From Saccharomonospora viridis DSM 43017 (GTDB lineage Bacteria > Actinomycetota > Actinomycetes > Mycobacteriales > Pseudonocardiaceae), in contig NC_013159.1 of the NCBI RefSeq assembly GCF_000023865.1, positions 248,001 through 312,000 on the forward strand: DNA of 64,000 bases. Reading direction: 5' to 3'. This document shows, one piece after another, positions 34,732-44,039 of the stretch. Within the stretch, counting starts at the first letter, position 1. Every line of letters starts with the position of its first letter. A program made the position numbers and the translations under genes. The notes below the pieces were generated by a model that searched no databases, was not told where the DNA came from, and was given only the letters and a program-made list of their open reading frames with translations.

Positions 34732-34760
34732 TTGTGCCTACGTTCACAAGTGGCTAACGT
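34732..34760 (+). promoter_or_regulatory. Rex operator overlapping the rex-hem promoter
   Basis: TTGTGCCTACGTTCACAA (34732-34749) is an 18-bp Rex-type palindrome; only the inner CC/TT pair departs from TTGTGAA-N4-TTCACAA. TTGTGC at its left end can serve as -35, with TAACGT at 34755-34760 as -10 (17-base spacer). Rex bound at low NADH would block polymerase, giving negative autoregulation of rex-hemA-hemC-hemD, as known for the Streptomyces rex operon. Confidence 0.8.
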
Positions 34761-34851
34761 GGTCTCATTACCGCGCGGTGCCCGCGTATCGAACACTACT
34801 CGTGCCCGCTCGGTCAAGGGTGATTTCTCTACTTGGTGACGGGAGTCCAGC

Positions 34852-35724
34852 GTGGTGGCACAGCGGGGCCGACGCAATGGGCGCAATGGGTCCGCACCGG
34901 CGGCCAAGAGTGCTTCCGACGTCGACAACGCGCCGACCGCGCCGCTGCCGGTCACGGGAGGCGATCCCACCACTGCCCCTACCGGCGCTGCCTCCGCGGG
35001 CGGGGCGGGGTCGAACACCACCCGGTCGATCCCCGAGGCGGCCGTCGCCAGGCTCGCCGTTTACCTCCGGGTGTTGTCCGCGATGGCGGAACAGGGCGCG
35101 ACCACGGTGTCCAGTGAGGAGCTGTCGGCCGCGGCCGGTGTGAATTCCGCCAAGTTGCGTAAGGACCTGTCGTACCTCGGCTCGTACGGCACCAGGGGCG
35201 TCGGTTACGAGGTCGAGGTGTTGATCGGGCAGATCGAGCGGACGCTGGGGCTGACCCGCAAGCACAAGGTCGCCGTGGTGGGAATCGGTAACCTGGGACA
35301 TGCATTGGCGAACTACGGTGGCTTTCCTGGGCGTGGGTTCCCCGTCGCGGCCCTGTTCGACATCGACCCCGACCTGATCGGGGTGCCTGTGGGTGGGATA
35401 CCGGTGTCGCACCTGGACGACATCCCCAAGGTGTGTGTCGAACGGGACATCTCCATAGGGGTGATCGCGACGCCGCCGGCCGCCGCGCAGTCGGTGTGTG
35501 ACCGACTCGTGGCCGGTGGGGTGCAGAGCATCCTGAACTTCGCCCCTGCGGTGCTGCAGGTGCCCGATCACGTCGAGGTTCGAAAGGTCGACCTGGCTGT
35601 GGAGCTACAGATCTTGTCCTTCCACGTGGCCCGCAAGGCGGGCGGCGAGGTGGAGGGCCGGGAGGCCGACGGCAATGCAGAGGGCGGTGCCGACGGCGAT
35701 GCGAAAGGTGCGGTGATGTCCTGA
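34852..35724 (+). CDS. rex: redox-sensing transcriptional repressor Rex
   Basis: The protein has 290 residues. An N-terminal low-complexity extension (about 1-57) precedes the winged helix ([20 protein letters not shown], then [24 protein letters not shown]), and the NAD(H)-binding Rossmann domain begins [19 protein letters not shown]. The C-terminal domain-swap helix is [16 protein letters not shown], followed by a Gly/Glu/Asp-rich tail. It senses the NADH/NAD+ ratio and represses respiratory genes when NADH is low. GTG 34852 follows GGGAG; a second GTG directly follows. The stop overlaps the hemA start by one base (TGATG). Confidence 0.95.
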   Translation: MVAQRGRRNGRNGSAPAAKSASDVDNAPTAPLPVTGGDPTTAPTGAASAGGAGSNTTRSIPEAAVARLAVYLRVLSAMAEQGATTVSSEELSAAAGVNSAKLRKDLSYLGSYGTRGVGYEVEVLIGQIERTLGLTRKHKVAVVGIGNLGHALANYGGFPGRGFPVAALFDIDPDLIGVPVGGIPVSHLDDIPKVCVERDISIGVIATPPAAAQSVCDRLVAGGVQSILNFAPAVLQVPDHVEVRKVDLAVELQILSFHVARKAGGEVEGREADGNAEGGADGDAKGAVMS

Positions 35725-37055
35725 TGAGCATTCTGGCGATCGGATTGTCACATCGCACCGCGGATCTCGCCACATTGGAGCGCGTCGCCGTGCCCGCCGC
35801 CGAAGTGGGCAAGGTGCTGCACGAGTTGCAGCAGGCGGACGACGTGTCCGAGGTCATGCTGCTGTCGACGTGCAACCGCATCGAGGTCTACGCCGTCGTG
35901 GAGACCTTCCACGGCGGGCTGGCGAGCATCGCCGACGTCCTCGCCCGGCAGGCGGGGATGGAGACGGCGGAGCTGTACGACCACTTCTACGTCCATTACG
36001 CCGGTGCCGCGGTGGAGCACGTGTTCTCCGTGGCCTCCGGGCTGGACTCGATGGTCGTCGGTGAGACGCAGATCCTCGGCCAGGTGCGGACCGCGTACGC
36101 GACGGCACGGGAGACGGGCACCGTCGGCAGCACGTTGCACGAGCTGATCCAGACGACGCTGCGGGTGGGCAAACGTGTGCACACCGAGACCGGCCTGGAC
36201 CGACTCGGCGCGTCGGTGGTGTCCGAGGCGTTGGCCGCCGCCGGGGAGCTGTCCGGTCGGCGGGCGCTCGTGGTCGGCGCGGGCTCGATGGGTGCGTTGG
36301 CGACCTCCCAACTGCGCAAGGGGGGCATCGCCGAGATCGTCGTCATCAACCGCACCCCTGAGCGGGCCGCCCGACTGGTCTCCTCGCTCACCGAGCAGGG
36401 GGTGACCGCGAAGGCCGCGCCGATGGCCGAGCTGGCCGACGAGGTGGCGCGTGCCGATGTCGTCGTCGTCTGCACCGGGGCCAAGAACGCGGTGCTCGGC
36501 ACGGAGCACGTCGCTCCCCGTGCCGATCGGCCCGTGGTGGTCTGCGACCTCGGGCTACCGAGGGACGTCGAACCCGAGGTCGGTTCCGTGCCCGGCGTCA
36601 CGCTGGTCGATCTGGAGACGGTGCGGAAGCGGATGGCCGAGTCCGGTACCGCCACCACGGACAAACAGCTCGCCAAGGCGTCCGGCATCATCCTCGACGA
36701 AGTACGCGCATACCTGGCGGGCCAGCGCAGCGCCGCCGTCACACCGACCGTGACGGCGCTGCGGAAACGGGCCGCCGAAGTGGTCGACGCCGAGCTGCTC
36801 CGCCTCGACAGGCGGCTGCCGGACCTCGACGCCGACGTCCGTGACGAACTGGGCCGCACCGTGCGGCGCGTCGTGGACAAATTGCTGCACACGCCGACCG
36901 TGCGGGTCAAACAACTCGCCGCCGAGAAGTCGGGCACCGACTACGCGAACGCCCTGCGGGAGCTGTTCGGGCTGGATCCGCAGGTGCCCACGGTGGTGTC
37001 GAGCCCCTCGGCGGCTTCCCAACACGATCAGATCGACGGTGACCATAGTGACTAA
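35724..37055 (+). CDS. hemA: glutamyl-tRNA reductase
   Basis: The protein has 443 residues. The catalytic domain has [14 protein letters not shown] and the nucleophile Cys50 in STCNRIEVY; the [14 protein letters not shown] stretch, the NADPH domain [15 protein letters not shown] and a C-terminal dimerisation helix follow. It reduces glutamyl-tRNAGlu to glutamate-1-semialdehyde, the committed step of C5-pathway tetrapyrrole synthesis. Coupled to rex by a TGATG overlap and to hemC by an overlap of at least 8 bases, it is under the Rex operator. Confidence 0.96.
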   Translation: MSILAIGLSHRTADLATLERVAVPAAEVGKVLHELQQADDVSEVMLLSTCNRIEVYAVVETFHGGLASIADVLARQAGMETAELYDHFYVHYAGAAVEHVFSVASGLDSMVVGETQILGQVRTAYATARETGTVGSTLHELIQTTLRVGKRVHTETGLDRLGASVVSEALAAAGELSGRRALVVGAGSMGALATSQLRKGGIAEIVVINRTPERAARLVSSLTEQGVTAKAAPMAELADEVARADVVVVCTGAKNAVLGTEHVAPRADRPVVVCDLGLPRDVEPEVGSVPGVTLVDLETVRKRMAESGTATTDKQLAKASGIILDEVRAYLAGQRSAAVTPTVTALRKRAAEVVDAELLRLDRRLPDLDADVRDELGRTVRRVVDKLLHTPTVRVKQLAAEKSGTDYANALRELFGLDPQVPTVVSSPSAASQHDQIDGDHSD

Positions 37056-37998
37056 CCCCAGTAGCAGGACCCTCCGGATCGGCACGCGTGCCAGCAATCT
37101 CGCGATGTCCCAGACCCGGACGATCGCCAAGATGCTGGAGGAGGCCGGGCAGAAGGTCGAGCTCGTGCCCGTGTCGACGCCAGGGGACCGGTCCTCGGCG
37201 CCGATCGCCGAGATCGGGGTCGGAGTGTTCACTTCGGCGCTGCGTGAGGCGTTGCTGGCCAACGAGGTCGACGTCGCCGTGCATTCCTACAAGGACCTGC
37301 CCACCGCCCCGCAGCCCGGCATCGTGCTGGCCGCGGTCTCGAAGCGGGAGGACCCGAGGGATGTGCTCATCTCCCGGGACGGACTCACCCTGGGTGAGTT
37401 GCCGCCCGGTGCGAAGGTGGGCACCGGCTCGCCGCGCCGGATGACGCAGCTTCGGGCTCTCGGGCTCGGTTTGGAGATTGTGCCGATCCGAGGCAACATT
37501 GACACCCGCATCGCCAAGGTGACCTCCGGTGAGCTCGACGCGATCGTGCTCGCCAAGGCGGGATTGACCCGGGTTGGCAAGCTCGACCTGATCACCGAGG
37601 TCATCGACCCGATGCAGATTCTGCCCGCACCCGCGCAGGGTGCGCTGGCTGTTGAGACCCGCGTCGACGACGTGGACACCGAACACCTGCTTCGGTCCAT
37701 TGTGGATCATGAAGCGACACGGGTGGCGGTTGCGGCCGAACGGGCGGTGCTCGCGACACTGCAAGCCGGCTGCAGCGCACCCGTGGGCGCACTCGCCGAG
37801 GTCGTCGAGGATCTGGACAGCGAAGGGGCTGTGGTCGAACGTCTTTCGCTGCGGGGCGTCGCCGCCACCGCGACGGAGGGCGACTCCGTGCAGATCCTCA
37901 GGGCGTCGGGGGTGGCCGACAAGCATGAAGCCGACAGGCTCGGCCGCACGGTGGCTTCCGAGTTGCTCGACCTCGGTGCCGGTGCCCTGTCGCGCTGA
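37048..37998 (+). CDS. hemC: porphobilinogen deaminase (hydroxymethylbilane synthase)
   Basis: The protein has 316 residues. Conserved segments are [25 protein letters not shown] (with catalytic Asp in the typical HSxKDxP), [11 protein letters not shown] and [10 protein letters not shown]; the dipyrromethane cofactor attaches to Cys242 in [10 protein letters not shown]. It polymerises four porphobilinogens to hydroxymethylbilane. GTG 37048 has GGTGA five bases upstream; GTG 37039 in the same frame is an alternative. It overlaps the hemA 3' end and precedes hemD by 67 bases. Confidence 0.95.
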   Translation: MTNPSSRTLRIGTRASNLAMSQTRTIAKMLEEAGQKVELVPVSTPGDRSSAPIAEIGVGVFTSALREALLANEVDVAVHSYKDLPTAPQPGIVLAAVSKREDPRDVLISRDGLTLGELPPGAKVGTGSPRRMTQLRALGLGLEIVPIRGNIDTRIAKVTSGELDAIVLAKAGLTRVGKLDLITEVIDPMQILPAPAQGALAVETRVDDVDTEHLLRSIVDHEATRVAVAAERAVLATLQAGCSAPVGALAEVVEDLDSEGAVVERLSLRGVAATATEGDSVQILRASGVADKHEADRLGRTVASELLDLGAGALSR

Positions 37999-38065
37999 TA
38001 TCCGGTAATCGCGAACGAGAACGTTCGGCCGTGTCGCACGGCCGACGACGAGGAGAGACGACGTA

Positions 38066-39616
38066 ATGACCCGCGCACGCAAAACCACGGGGCGTGTTGC
38101 TTTCGTGGGCTCGGGCCCCGGAGACGCCGGACTGTTGACGGTCCGTGCCCGGGACCTGCTCGCAAAGGCCGATCTCGTGGTCACCGATCCCGACGTGCCT
38201 GCAGGCGTACTCGCCTACGCGGGCCCTGAGGCCGAGGTCCGTCCTGCCGTCGGCGAGCCCGGCGACGTCGCCAAGGACCTGGCCACGGAGGCCAAGGCGG
38301 GCAGGCTCGTGTTGCGGCTGACCTCCGGTGACCCGTTGACGCAGCAGGCGGTCATCGCCGAGGTGCAGGCGGTTTCCCGCACGAACGCGGTGTTCGACGT
38401 GGTCCCCGGGGTGCCCGCGGGGACGGCGACGCCTGCGTACGCAGGCATCGCGCTCGGTGGTGTGCGCACCGAGGTGGACCTGCGTTCCGGTGAGGTGGAC
38501 TGGGCGAAGCTGGCGTCCGCGCCCGGGGCGATCGTGCTGCACGCGACGTCGAGCCACCTCGCGGAGGCGGCGTCGGCGTTGGTCGAGCACGGCATGTCCG
38601 ATCAGACCCCTGTCGCGGTGACCTCGAACGGCACCATCAACACCCAGCGCACGCTGGACTCCACGCTCGCCTCGCTGGCCGCCGACGCGGGCGAACTCGT
38701 CGGCCCGCTGGTGGTGACCATCGGTGAGCCGGTGAGCAACCGGCAGAAGCTGTCGTGGTGGGAGTCGCGCGCGCTGTACGGCTGGAAGGTCCTCGTGCCG
38801 CGCACCAAGGAGCAGGCCGGCGACATGGCCGAGCGGATCCTCAGCCACGGTGCGACCCCGCACGAGGTCCCCACGATCTCGGTGGAGCCGCCGCGCAGCC
38901 CGGCCCAGATGGAGCGTGCGGTGAAGGGCCTCGTGGACGGCCGTTACCAGTGGCTGGTCTTCACCTCCGCCAACGCCGTGCGTGCGGTGTGGGAGAAGTT
39001 CAACGAGTTCGGCCTCGACGCCAGGGCCTTCTCCGGTGTGAAGATCGCCTGTGTCGGCGAGGCGACGGCCGACCGGGTGCGTTCGTTCGGCATCATCCCG
39101 GAGCTCGTGCCGAAGGGTGAGCAGTCGAGCGAGGGACTGCTGCAGGAGTTCCCGCCCTACGACGACGTGCTGGACCCGGTGAACCGCGTGCTGCTGCCGA
39201 GGGCGGACATCGCCACCGAGATCCTGTCGGCGGGTCTGCAGGAGCGCGGCTGGGAGGTCGACGACGTGACGGCGTACCGCACGGTGCGTGCCGCTCCGCC
39301 GCCCGCCGAGACCCGCGAGATGATCAAGACGGGTGGGTTCGACGCGGTGTGCTTCACGTCGTCGTCGACGGTGCGCAACCTCGTGGGCATCGCGGGTAAG
39401 CCGCACGCGCGCACACTCGTGGCCTGCATCGGGCCGAAGACGGCCGAGACGGCCACCGAGTTCGGTCTGCGGGTGGACGTGCGGCCGGAGCAGCCGAACG
39501 CCGTGATGCTGGTGGACGCGCTGGCCGAGCACGCGGCCAAGCTCCGCGCCGAGGGTGCCTTGCCGCCGCCGCGTAAGGCCAAGCGCACCCGTCGTTCCTC
39601 CTCTTCCTCTTCCTAA
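38066..39616 (+). CDS. hemD: uroporphyrinogen-III synthase with N-terminal methyltransferase-like domain
   Basis: The protein has 516 residues. The N-half (about 1-245) has the SUMT/CobA fold (VAFVGSGPGDAGLLTVRA, PAYAGIALGG) but the substrate motif usually written GGDPxxxGRG reads SGDPLTQQ, and the following region is short of canonical residues. The C-half (about 255-495) is a HemD domain: VLVPRTKEQAGDMAERI, WLVFTSANAVRAVWEKF, CFTSSSTVRNLVG and CIGPKTAETATEFGL. It closes and inverts ring D of hydroxymethylbilane; methylation of uroporphyrinogen by the N-domain is uncertain. A Ser-rich tail ends the protein. GAGGAGAGACG precedes ATG 38066. Confidence 0.9.
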   Translation: MTRARKTTGRVAFVGSGPGDAGLLTVRARDLLAKADLVVTDPDVPAGVLAYAGPEAEVRPAVGEPGDVAKDLATEAKAGRLVLRLTSGDPLTQQAVIAEVQAVSRTNAVFDVVPGVPAGTATPAYAGIALGGVRTEVDLRSGEVDWAKLASAPGAIVLHATSSHLAEAASALVEHGMSDQTPVAVTSNGTINTQRTLDSTLASLAADAGELVGPLVVTIGEPVSNRQKLSWWESRALYGWKVLVPRTKEQAGDMAERILSHGATPHEVPTISVEPPRSPAQMERAVKGLVDGRYQWLVFTSANAVRAVWEKFNEFGLDARAFSGVKIACVGEATADRVRSFGIIPELVPKGEQSSEGLLQEFPPYDDVLDPVNRVLLPRADIATEILSAGLQERGWEVDDVTAYRTVRAAPPPAETREMIKTGGFDAVCFTSSSTVRNLVGIAGKPHARTLVACIGPKTAETATEFGLRVDVRPEQPNAVMLVDALAEHAAKLRAEGALPPPRKAKRTRRSSSSSS

Positions 39617-39640
39617 AGACGTCTCAAGGACGTCGCGGTC

Positions 39641-39681
39641 AAGGCCGTCCTCACCGCTTGCCGGGCGGTGAGGACGGCCTT
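39641..39681 (+). terminator. strong hairpin terminator after rex-hemACD
   Basis: A perfect 17-bp stem (39641-39657 with 39665-39681) encloses a 7-base loop TTGCCGG. It begins 24 bases after the hemD stop and ends 23 bases before hemB, which has its own -10 box. No long T tract follows, as is common in actinobacteria. Confidence 0.8.
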
Positions 39682-39704
39682 TCGCACGTACTAGGCTCGG
39701 GAGG

Positions 39705-40676
39705 GTGTTTCCGGAACATCGTCCTCGTCGGCTGCGCACCACCGCCGCCATGCGCCGGCTGGTGAGTGAGACCACGCTGCGCCCTCGTCAGTTGATCCTG
39801 CCCCTGTTCGTCGCCGAGGACGCGCGGGAGCCGCGTCCCATCGGGAGCATGCCCGGTGTCGTGCAACACACCCGGGACACGTTGCGCCGGGCCGCCGTCG
39901 AGGCGGTCGAGGCCGGGGTCGGTGGGTTGATGCTGTTCGGCGTTCCCGCCGAGCGGGACGCCGTCGGTGGCGGGGCCACCGATGCCGACGGGATCCTCAA
40001 CGTCGCCCTACGCGATCTGCGGTCCGAGCTCGGCGACGCCACCGTGTTGATGGCCGACACGTGTCTCGACGAGTTCACCGACCACGGCCACTGCGGTGTG
40101 CTCGACGAGTCCGGGGCGGTGGACAACGACGCCACGTTGGAGCGTTACGCCGAGATGGCGCTCGCCCAGGCCGAGGCCGGGGCGCACATGCTCGGTCCGA
40201 GCGGGATGATGGACGGTCAGGTCGGTGTGATCCGCCGGGCCCTCGACGACGCCGGTTACACCGACACCGGCATCCTCGCGTACTCGGCGAAGTACGCCAG
40301 CGCCTTCTACGGGCCCTTCCGTGAGGCCGTCGACTCGCAGCTCACCGGTGATCGGAACACCTACCAGCAGGATCCCGGCAACGCCAGGGAGGCGCTGCGG
40401 GAGATCGAGCTGGACATCGCCGAGGGCGCCGACGCCGTGATGGTGAAGCCCGCATTGGCGTACCTCGACGTCGTCAAGGCGGCGGCGGAGGTGTCACCGG
40501 TACCGGTGGCGGCCTACAACATCTCCGGCGAGTACTCGATGATCGAAGGTGCCGCCGCCAACGGCTGGATCGACCGTGAACGCACGATCCTGGAGGTGCT
40601 CACCTCGATCCGCAGGGCCGGTGCCGACCTGATCCTGACGTATTGGGCCGCTGAAGCGGCGGCTTGGCTGGATTAA
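39705..40676 (+). CDS. hemB: delta-aminolevulinic acid dehydratase (porphobilinogen synthase)
   Basis: The protein has 323 residues. Active-site lysines lie in [14 protein letters not shown] and [13 protein letters not shown]. The metal region reads [15 protein letters not shown]: the first and third Cys of the zinc triad are kept but the middle one is Asp, a hybrid between zinc and magnesium types. It condenses two 5-aminolevulinates to porphobilinogen. GTG 39705 lies seven bases after TAGGCT (39692-39697), with GGGAGG in between, so either a leaderless or led start is possible; a strong terminator separates it from hemD. Confidence 0.95.
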   Translation: MFPEHRPRRLRTTAAMRRLVSETTLRPRQLILPLFVAEDAREPRPIGSMPGVVQHTRDTLRRAAVEAVEAGVGGLMLFGVPAERDAVGGGATDADGILNVALRDLRSELGDATVLMADTCLDEFTDHGHCGVLDESGAVDNDATLERYAEMALAQAEAGAHMLGPSGMMDGQVGVIRRALDDAGYTDTGILAYSAKYASAFYGPFREAVDSQLTGDRNTYQQDPGNAREALREIELDIAEGADAVMVKPALAYLDVVKAAAEVSPVPVAAYNISGEYSMIEGAAANGWIDRERTILEVLTSIRRAGADLILTYWAAEAAAWLD

Positions 40677-40686
40677 AGTCGGGGGT

Positions 40687-41247
40687 GTGACTGAGCCAGG
40701 CGAATCGGGCGAGCAGCCCGAGCCTCGTGAGTCGGACGACGAGCGTCGGGCGAGGGGGTTGCCTCCCGAGCCGACCTCCTCGGGACAGCGTGGCGAGAAG
40801 GTGAAACCACCGACACCGGTGACGGTGTCGTTCATCCTGTACGTTCTCGCCGGGCTGGTCCTCGTGCTCGCGTTCGGCTACACGTTGACGCAGCAGGACC
40901 TCGTCGCCGAGACGTTGATCGACCTGAACACGGCCGAGAACCTCAGCGAGGAACAGATCCGTTCGGGTGTCACGACACTGTTGTGGACGTTGTTCGTCGG
41001 TGCCGTGGCCTTGGCGGTGTTGTTCGCGCTGTTCGGGTGGAAGGCCCGGCAGGGCACGCGGTCCGCGCGCACGGTCCTCACCGTGTTGACCGCGATCATC
41101 GTGCTGCTGCAGCTGTTGCTGTTCCCGACCAGCCTGCCGATGCTGGTGGCGTCCTTGCTGGCGGTGGCGGGCACGGTGCTGCTCTACCTGCCGAGCGTCG
41201 CCCCCTACTTCCCCAAACCGCAGGGCTCGGGAGGGACCCGACGCTGA
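40687..41247 (+). CDS. hypothetical membrane protein, four helices
   Basis: The protein has 186 residues. A charged, Pro-rich N-terminus (about 45 residues) is followed by four hydrophobic helices (about 47-67, 97-118, 127-148 and 150-168). No known catalytic motif is seen. It directly follows hemB; TAAAGT at 40674-40679, which includes the hemB stop codon TAA, is seven bases before GTG 40687 and may be its own -10. Two further small membrane proteins follow in overlapping order, so the three likely form a unit of unknown function between hemB and hemL, as in other actinobacteria. Confidence 0.75.
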   Translation: MTEPGESGEQPEPRESDDERRARGLPPEPTSSGQRGEKVKPPTPVTVSFILYVLAGLVLVLAFGYTLTQQDLVAETLIDLNTAENLSEEQIRSGVTTLLWTLFVGAVALAVLFALFGWKARQGTRSARTVLTVLTAIIVLLQLLLFPTSLPMLVASLLAVAGTVLLYLPSVAPYFPKPQGSGGTRR

Positions 41248-41702
41248 GCGGCTCGGAGGAGGTCGAACGCCGCGACCGTTACCACGAGTCGGGCGCGAGC
41301 GGGTGGGCGTTGACGTGGGGACCGCTGTTCGCGTTCGTCGGGTACGTGGGTGAACTGCTCTCCGGTGGGCGAGTGAACACGACGTTGTGGTTGTCGGTCG
41401 GTGTCGGTCTGTTCGCGCTCACGGCTCTGTGGGTGTATGCGCGCCGCCGCTTTTTGTCCACGCGGGTCACCGACACGGAGTTGTGGCAGGGCGGTGAGCG
41501 GTTGGCGGTCGATCGCATCACCGCGGTGGACGACGTCGAGGCACCGCCGGGTGCCCGCGTGCTCGGCGGCGGACTGAGCGTGCCGCGGAAGTTCGCCGAG
41601 GTGCCGTTGCGGTTGGACGACGACACGGTGGTGCTCGCGTGGGCGCGGGACGGTGACGCGCTGCGGGAGGCGTTACGGTCAGTGCTACGGGATCGGACAT
41701 GA
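41244..41702 (+). CDS. small membrane protein with probable CTG start
   Basis: The protein has 152 residues: two helices near the N-terminus (about 19-38 and 43-64) followed by a soluble domain (TELWQGGERLAVDRITAVDD, DDDTVVLAWARDGDALREAL). The frame has no ATG, GTG or TTG in the right place. CTG 41244 overlaps the upstream stop as CTGA, exactly like the GTGA overlaps elsewhere, and GGGAGGG (41230-41236) is correctly spaced. A later GTG would cut off the first helix. The fold resembles membrane proteins of the DUF3093 type only loosely; the function is unknown. Confidence 0.65.
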   Translation: MSGSEEVERRDRYHESGASGWALTWGPLFAFVGYVGELLSGGRVNTTLWLSVGVGLFALTALWVYARRRFLSTRVTDTELWQGGERLAVDRITAVDDVEAPPGARVLGGGLSVPRKFAEVPLRLDDDTVVLAWARDGDALREALRSVLRDRT

Positions 41703-41715
41703 GAAACTGCCCGCC

Positions 41716-42057
41716 GTGACCGACGCCGTTTCTGCCACCCCCTCGTCCTCGTCGCGACACGCCCAGGACCGTCTGCACCAGCCGTTCCGGTTGGTGGTGG
41801 CGGCGGTGGAGCTGGTGCTCGCGGTGGTATCGGGCTGGGCGGTCACGTGGTGCTGGGGCAACGCCGTCGGCACGATGACGATACGTGCCAACGACGGTGC
41901 CGAATTGGTGTCGCGCGTGTACGAGGGCGACTGGATCGGACTGGCTTTCGCCTGCGCCGCGGTCGCCGCCCTGCTGACGGTGGACGCCGCGCGACAGGCC
42001 GTGCTCGGGGTGCGTACGCGGCGGTGGAGAAGGCGGCGTTCGTCTCGTCCGGCCTGA
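41716..42057 (+). CDS. hypothetical small membrane protein
   Basis: The protein has 113 residues: polar start, a hydrophobic helix (about 25-46) with Trp pair WAVTWCWGN, an amphipathic segment, a second helix (about 73-92) and a strongly basic end (RTRRWRRRRSSRPA), which predicts cytoplasmic termini. GTG 41716 lies 13 bases after the previous stop without a clear ribosome site. Longer readings overlap the upstream gene and are rejected. The function is unknown; it is the last gene before hemL. Confidence 0.6.
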   Translation: MTDAVSATPSSSSRHAQDRLHQPFRLVVAAVELVLAVVSGWAVTWCWGNAVGTMTIRANDGAELVSRVYEGDWIGLAFACAAVAALLTVDAARQAVLGVRTRRWRRRRSSRPA

Positions 42058-42099
42058 CCAGCCGACGCGTGACGAGGGGTCTTTGGGAGACTGGCAGAC

Positions 42100-43404
42100 G
42101 TGAGTGGAGCAGTCGAGCAGTCCAAGTCCTGGTTCGAGCGGGCCACGGCCGCCACTCCGGGCGGGGTGAACTCGCCGGTGCGGGCGTTCGCGGCGGTGGG
42201 CGGCACGCCACGGTTCATGGTGCGTGGTGAAGGCGCCTACCTGTGGGATGCCGACGGCAATCGTTACGTCGACCTGGTGGCCTCGTGGGGGCCGATGATC
42301 CTGGGCCACGCGCACCCCGAGGTGGTGAGAGCCACGCGTGAGGCCGCCTCGTCCGGGCTGTCGTTCGGGACCCCGACCACCGGTGAGGTCGAACTCGCCG
42401 AGGAGATCATCCGGCGGGTGGAGCCTGTGGAGCAGGTGCGGTTGGTGAACTCCGGTACGGAGGCCACGATGAGCGCCATCCGATTGGCCCGTGGTTTCAC
42501 CGGTCGCAGCAAGATCATCAAGTTCGCCGGCTGCTATCACGGACACGTGGACGCGCTTTTGGCGCAGGCGGGTTCCGGCGTGGCCACGCTGGGTCTGCCG
42601 ACGTCCCCCGGTGTCACGGGTGCCCAGGCCGCCGACACGTTGGTGCTGCCGTACAACGACATCGAGGCCGTGCGCGCCGCATTCGCCGAGAATCCCGACT
42701 CGATCGCGGCGGTGATCACCGAAGCGGCGGCGGGCAACATGGGCGCCGTCGCACCGCGCGAGGGGTTCAACGCCGCTCTGCGCGACATCGCGCACGAGCA
42801 CGGCGCTTTGTTGATCATGGACGAGGTCATGACCGGTTTCCGCGTCTCGGCCGCGGGCTGGTACGGCCGCGAGGGCGTGGCCGGTGACCTCTACACCTTC
42901 GGCAAGGTGATGTCCGGCGGGCTGCCCGCCGCCGCCTTCGGGGGCCGGGCCGACGTGATGGCGCGGTTGGCCCCGTCCGGGCCGGTGTACCAGGCGGGCA
43001 CGCTGTCCGGGAACCCCGTCGCCGTGGCCGCCGGACTGACCACGCTGCGACTGGCCGACGACGCCGTCTACCGGGCCCTCGACGCCAACGCGGAGCGGCT
43101 CGGCGGGCTGATCAGTCAGGCGTTGGCCGCCGCGGGGGTCGAGCACACGGTGTCGTACGCCGGGAACCTGCTCAGCGTGTACTTCACCGATCGTCCCGTG
43201 CACGACTACGCCGCTGCCGCCGCATCGGAGACATGGCGGTTCAAACCGTTCTTCCACGCGCTGTTGGAAGGCGGCGTGTATCCGCCGCCGAGTGCGTTCG
43301 AGGCCTGGTTCGTCAACGCCGCGATGGACGACGCCGCGTTCGAGATCATCGAGGCGGCCCTGCCGAAGGCGGCGCAGGCGGCCGCGTCCGCGGAGCGGCC
43401 ATGA
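42100..43404 (+). CDS. hemL: glutamate-1-semialdehyde 2,1-aminomutase
   Basis: The protein has 434 residues of class III aminotransferase fold. [19 protein letters not shown] is the family's start, [16 protein letters not shown] binds phosphate, MDEVMTGFR carries the PLP Asp and TFGKVMSGG the Schiff-base Lys269. It converts glutamate-1-semialdehyde to 5-aminolevulinate, the product of the HemA pathway. GTG 42100 has GAGACT seven bases upstream and no ribosome site. The ATGA overlap joins it to the phosphatase gene, starting a long operon that runs into cytochrome c maturation. Confidence 0.96.
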   Translation: MSGAVEQSKSWFERATAATPGGVNSPVRAFAAVGGTPRFMVRGEGAYLWDADGNRYVDLVASWGPMILGHAHPEVVRATREAASSGLSFGTPTTGEVELAEEIIRRVEPVEQVRLVNSGTEATMSAIRLARGFTGRSKIIKFAGCYHGHVDALLAQAGSGVATLGLPTSPGVTGAQAADTLVLPYNDIEAVRAAFAENPDSIAAVITEAAAGNMGAVAPREGFNAALRDIAHEHGALLIMDEVMTGFRVSAAGWYGREGVAGDLYTFGKVMSGGLPAAAFGGRADVMARLAPSGPVYQAGTLSGNPVAVAAGLTTLRLADDAVYRALDANAERLGGLISQALAAAGVEHTVSYAGNLLSVYFTDRPVHDYAAAAASETWRFKPFFHALLEGGVYPPPSAFEAWFVNAAMDDAAFEIIEAALPKAAQAAASAERP

Positions 43405-44039
43405 CCAGGAAAACACGCACGATCGTGCACCTGTTGCGGCACGGTGAGGTGCACAACCCGGAGGGTGTGCTGTACGGCCGGTTGCCGGGGTATCGGTTGT
43501 CCGAGCGTGGACGCCGGCAGGCGGAACTCGTGGCGGAGACGCTGTCGTCGCACGCACTGACGTATGTCGTGGCCTCGCCGCTGGAGCGGGCGCAGGAGAC
43601 GGCCGCGCCCGCCGCGGCGGCGCACGGGCTCGACGTGGCCACCGATGAGCGCCTCATCGAGGCGGACAACCTCTTCGAGGGGTTGAAGGTCAGCGTGGGC
43701 GACGGTGCGCTCCGTCGGCCGGAACACTGGCCGAAGCTGCGCAACCCGGCACGTCCGTCGTGGGGCGAGCCGTATCTGCAGATCGCCCGTCGGATGTTGG
43801 GCGCCGTGTACGCCGCCCGGGCCCGGGCCGAGGGTCGGGAGGCGTTGTGCGTGTCGCATCAGCTGCCGATCTGGACCCTGCGCCGATTCCTGGAGGGCAA
43901 GCGGCTGTGGCACGACCCGAGACGGCGGCAGTGCTCGCTGGCGTCGCTCACCAGTCTCGTCTTCGACGACGAGGAGCTGGTCGACATCGTCTACAGCGAG
44001 CCGGCCGGCAGTACCGATCCGACGGTGACCGGCGCATGA
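43401..44039 (+). CDS. histidine phosphatase (phosphoglycerate mutase-like, Rv0525-like)
   Basis: The protein has 212 residues. [20 protein letters not shown] holds the RHG catalytic motif, [10 protein letters not shown] the second Arg, and [17 protein letters not shown] the second His. It lacks the loops of true gpm enzymes, so a broad phosphatase activity on small phosphorylated substrates is more likely. ATG 43401 overlaps hemL and its own stop overlaps the next gene, both as ATGA. The conserved placement between hemL and the thioredoxin-like gene suggests an accessory role in heme or cytochrome c metabolism, unproven. Confidence 0.88.
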   Translation: MTRKTRTIVHLLRHGEVHNPEGVLYGRLPGYRLSERGRRQAELVAETLSSHALTYVVASPLERAQETAAPAAAAHGLDVATDERLIEADNLFEGLKVSVGDGALRRPEHWPKLRNPARPSWGEPYLQIARRMLGAVYAARARAEGREALCVSHQLPIWTLRRFLEGKRLWHDPRRRQCSLASLTSLVFDDEELVDIVYSEPAGSTDPTVTGA

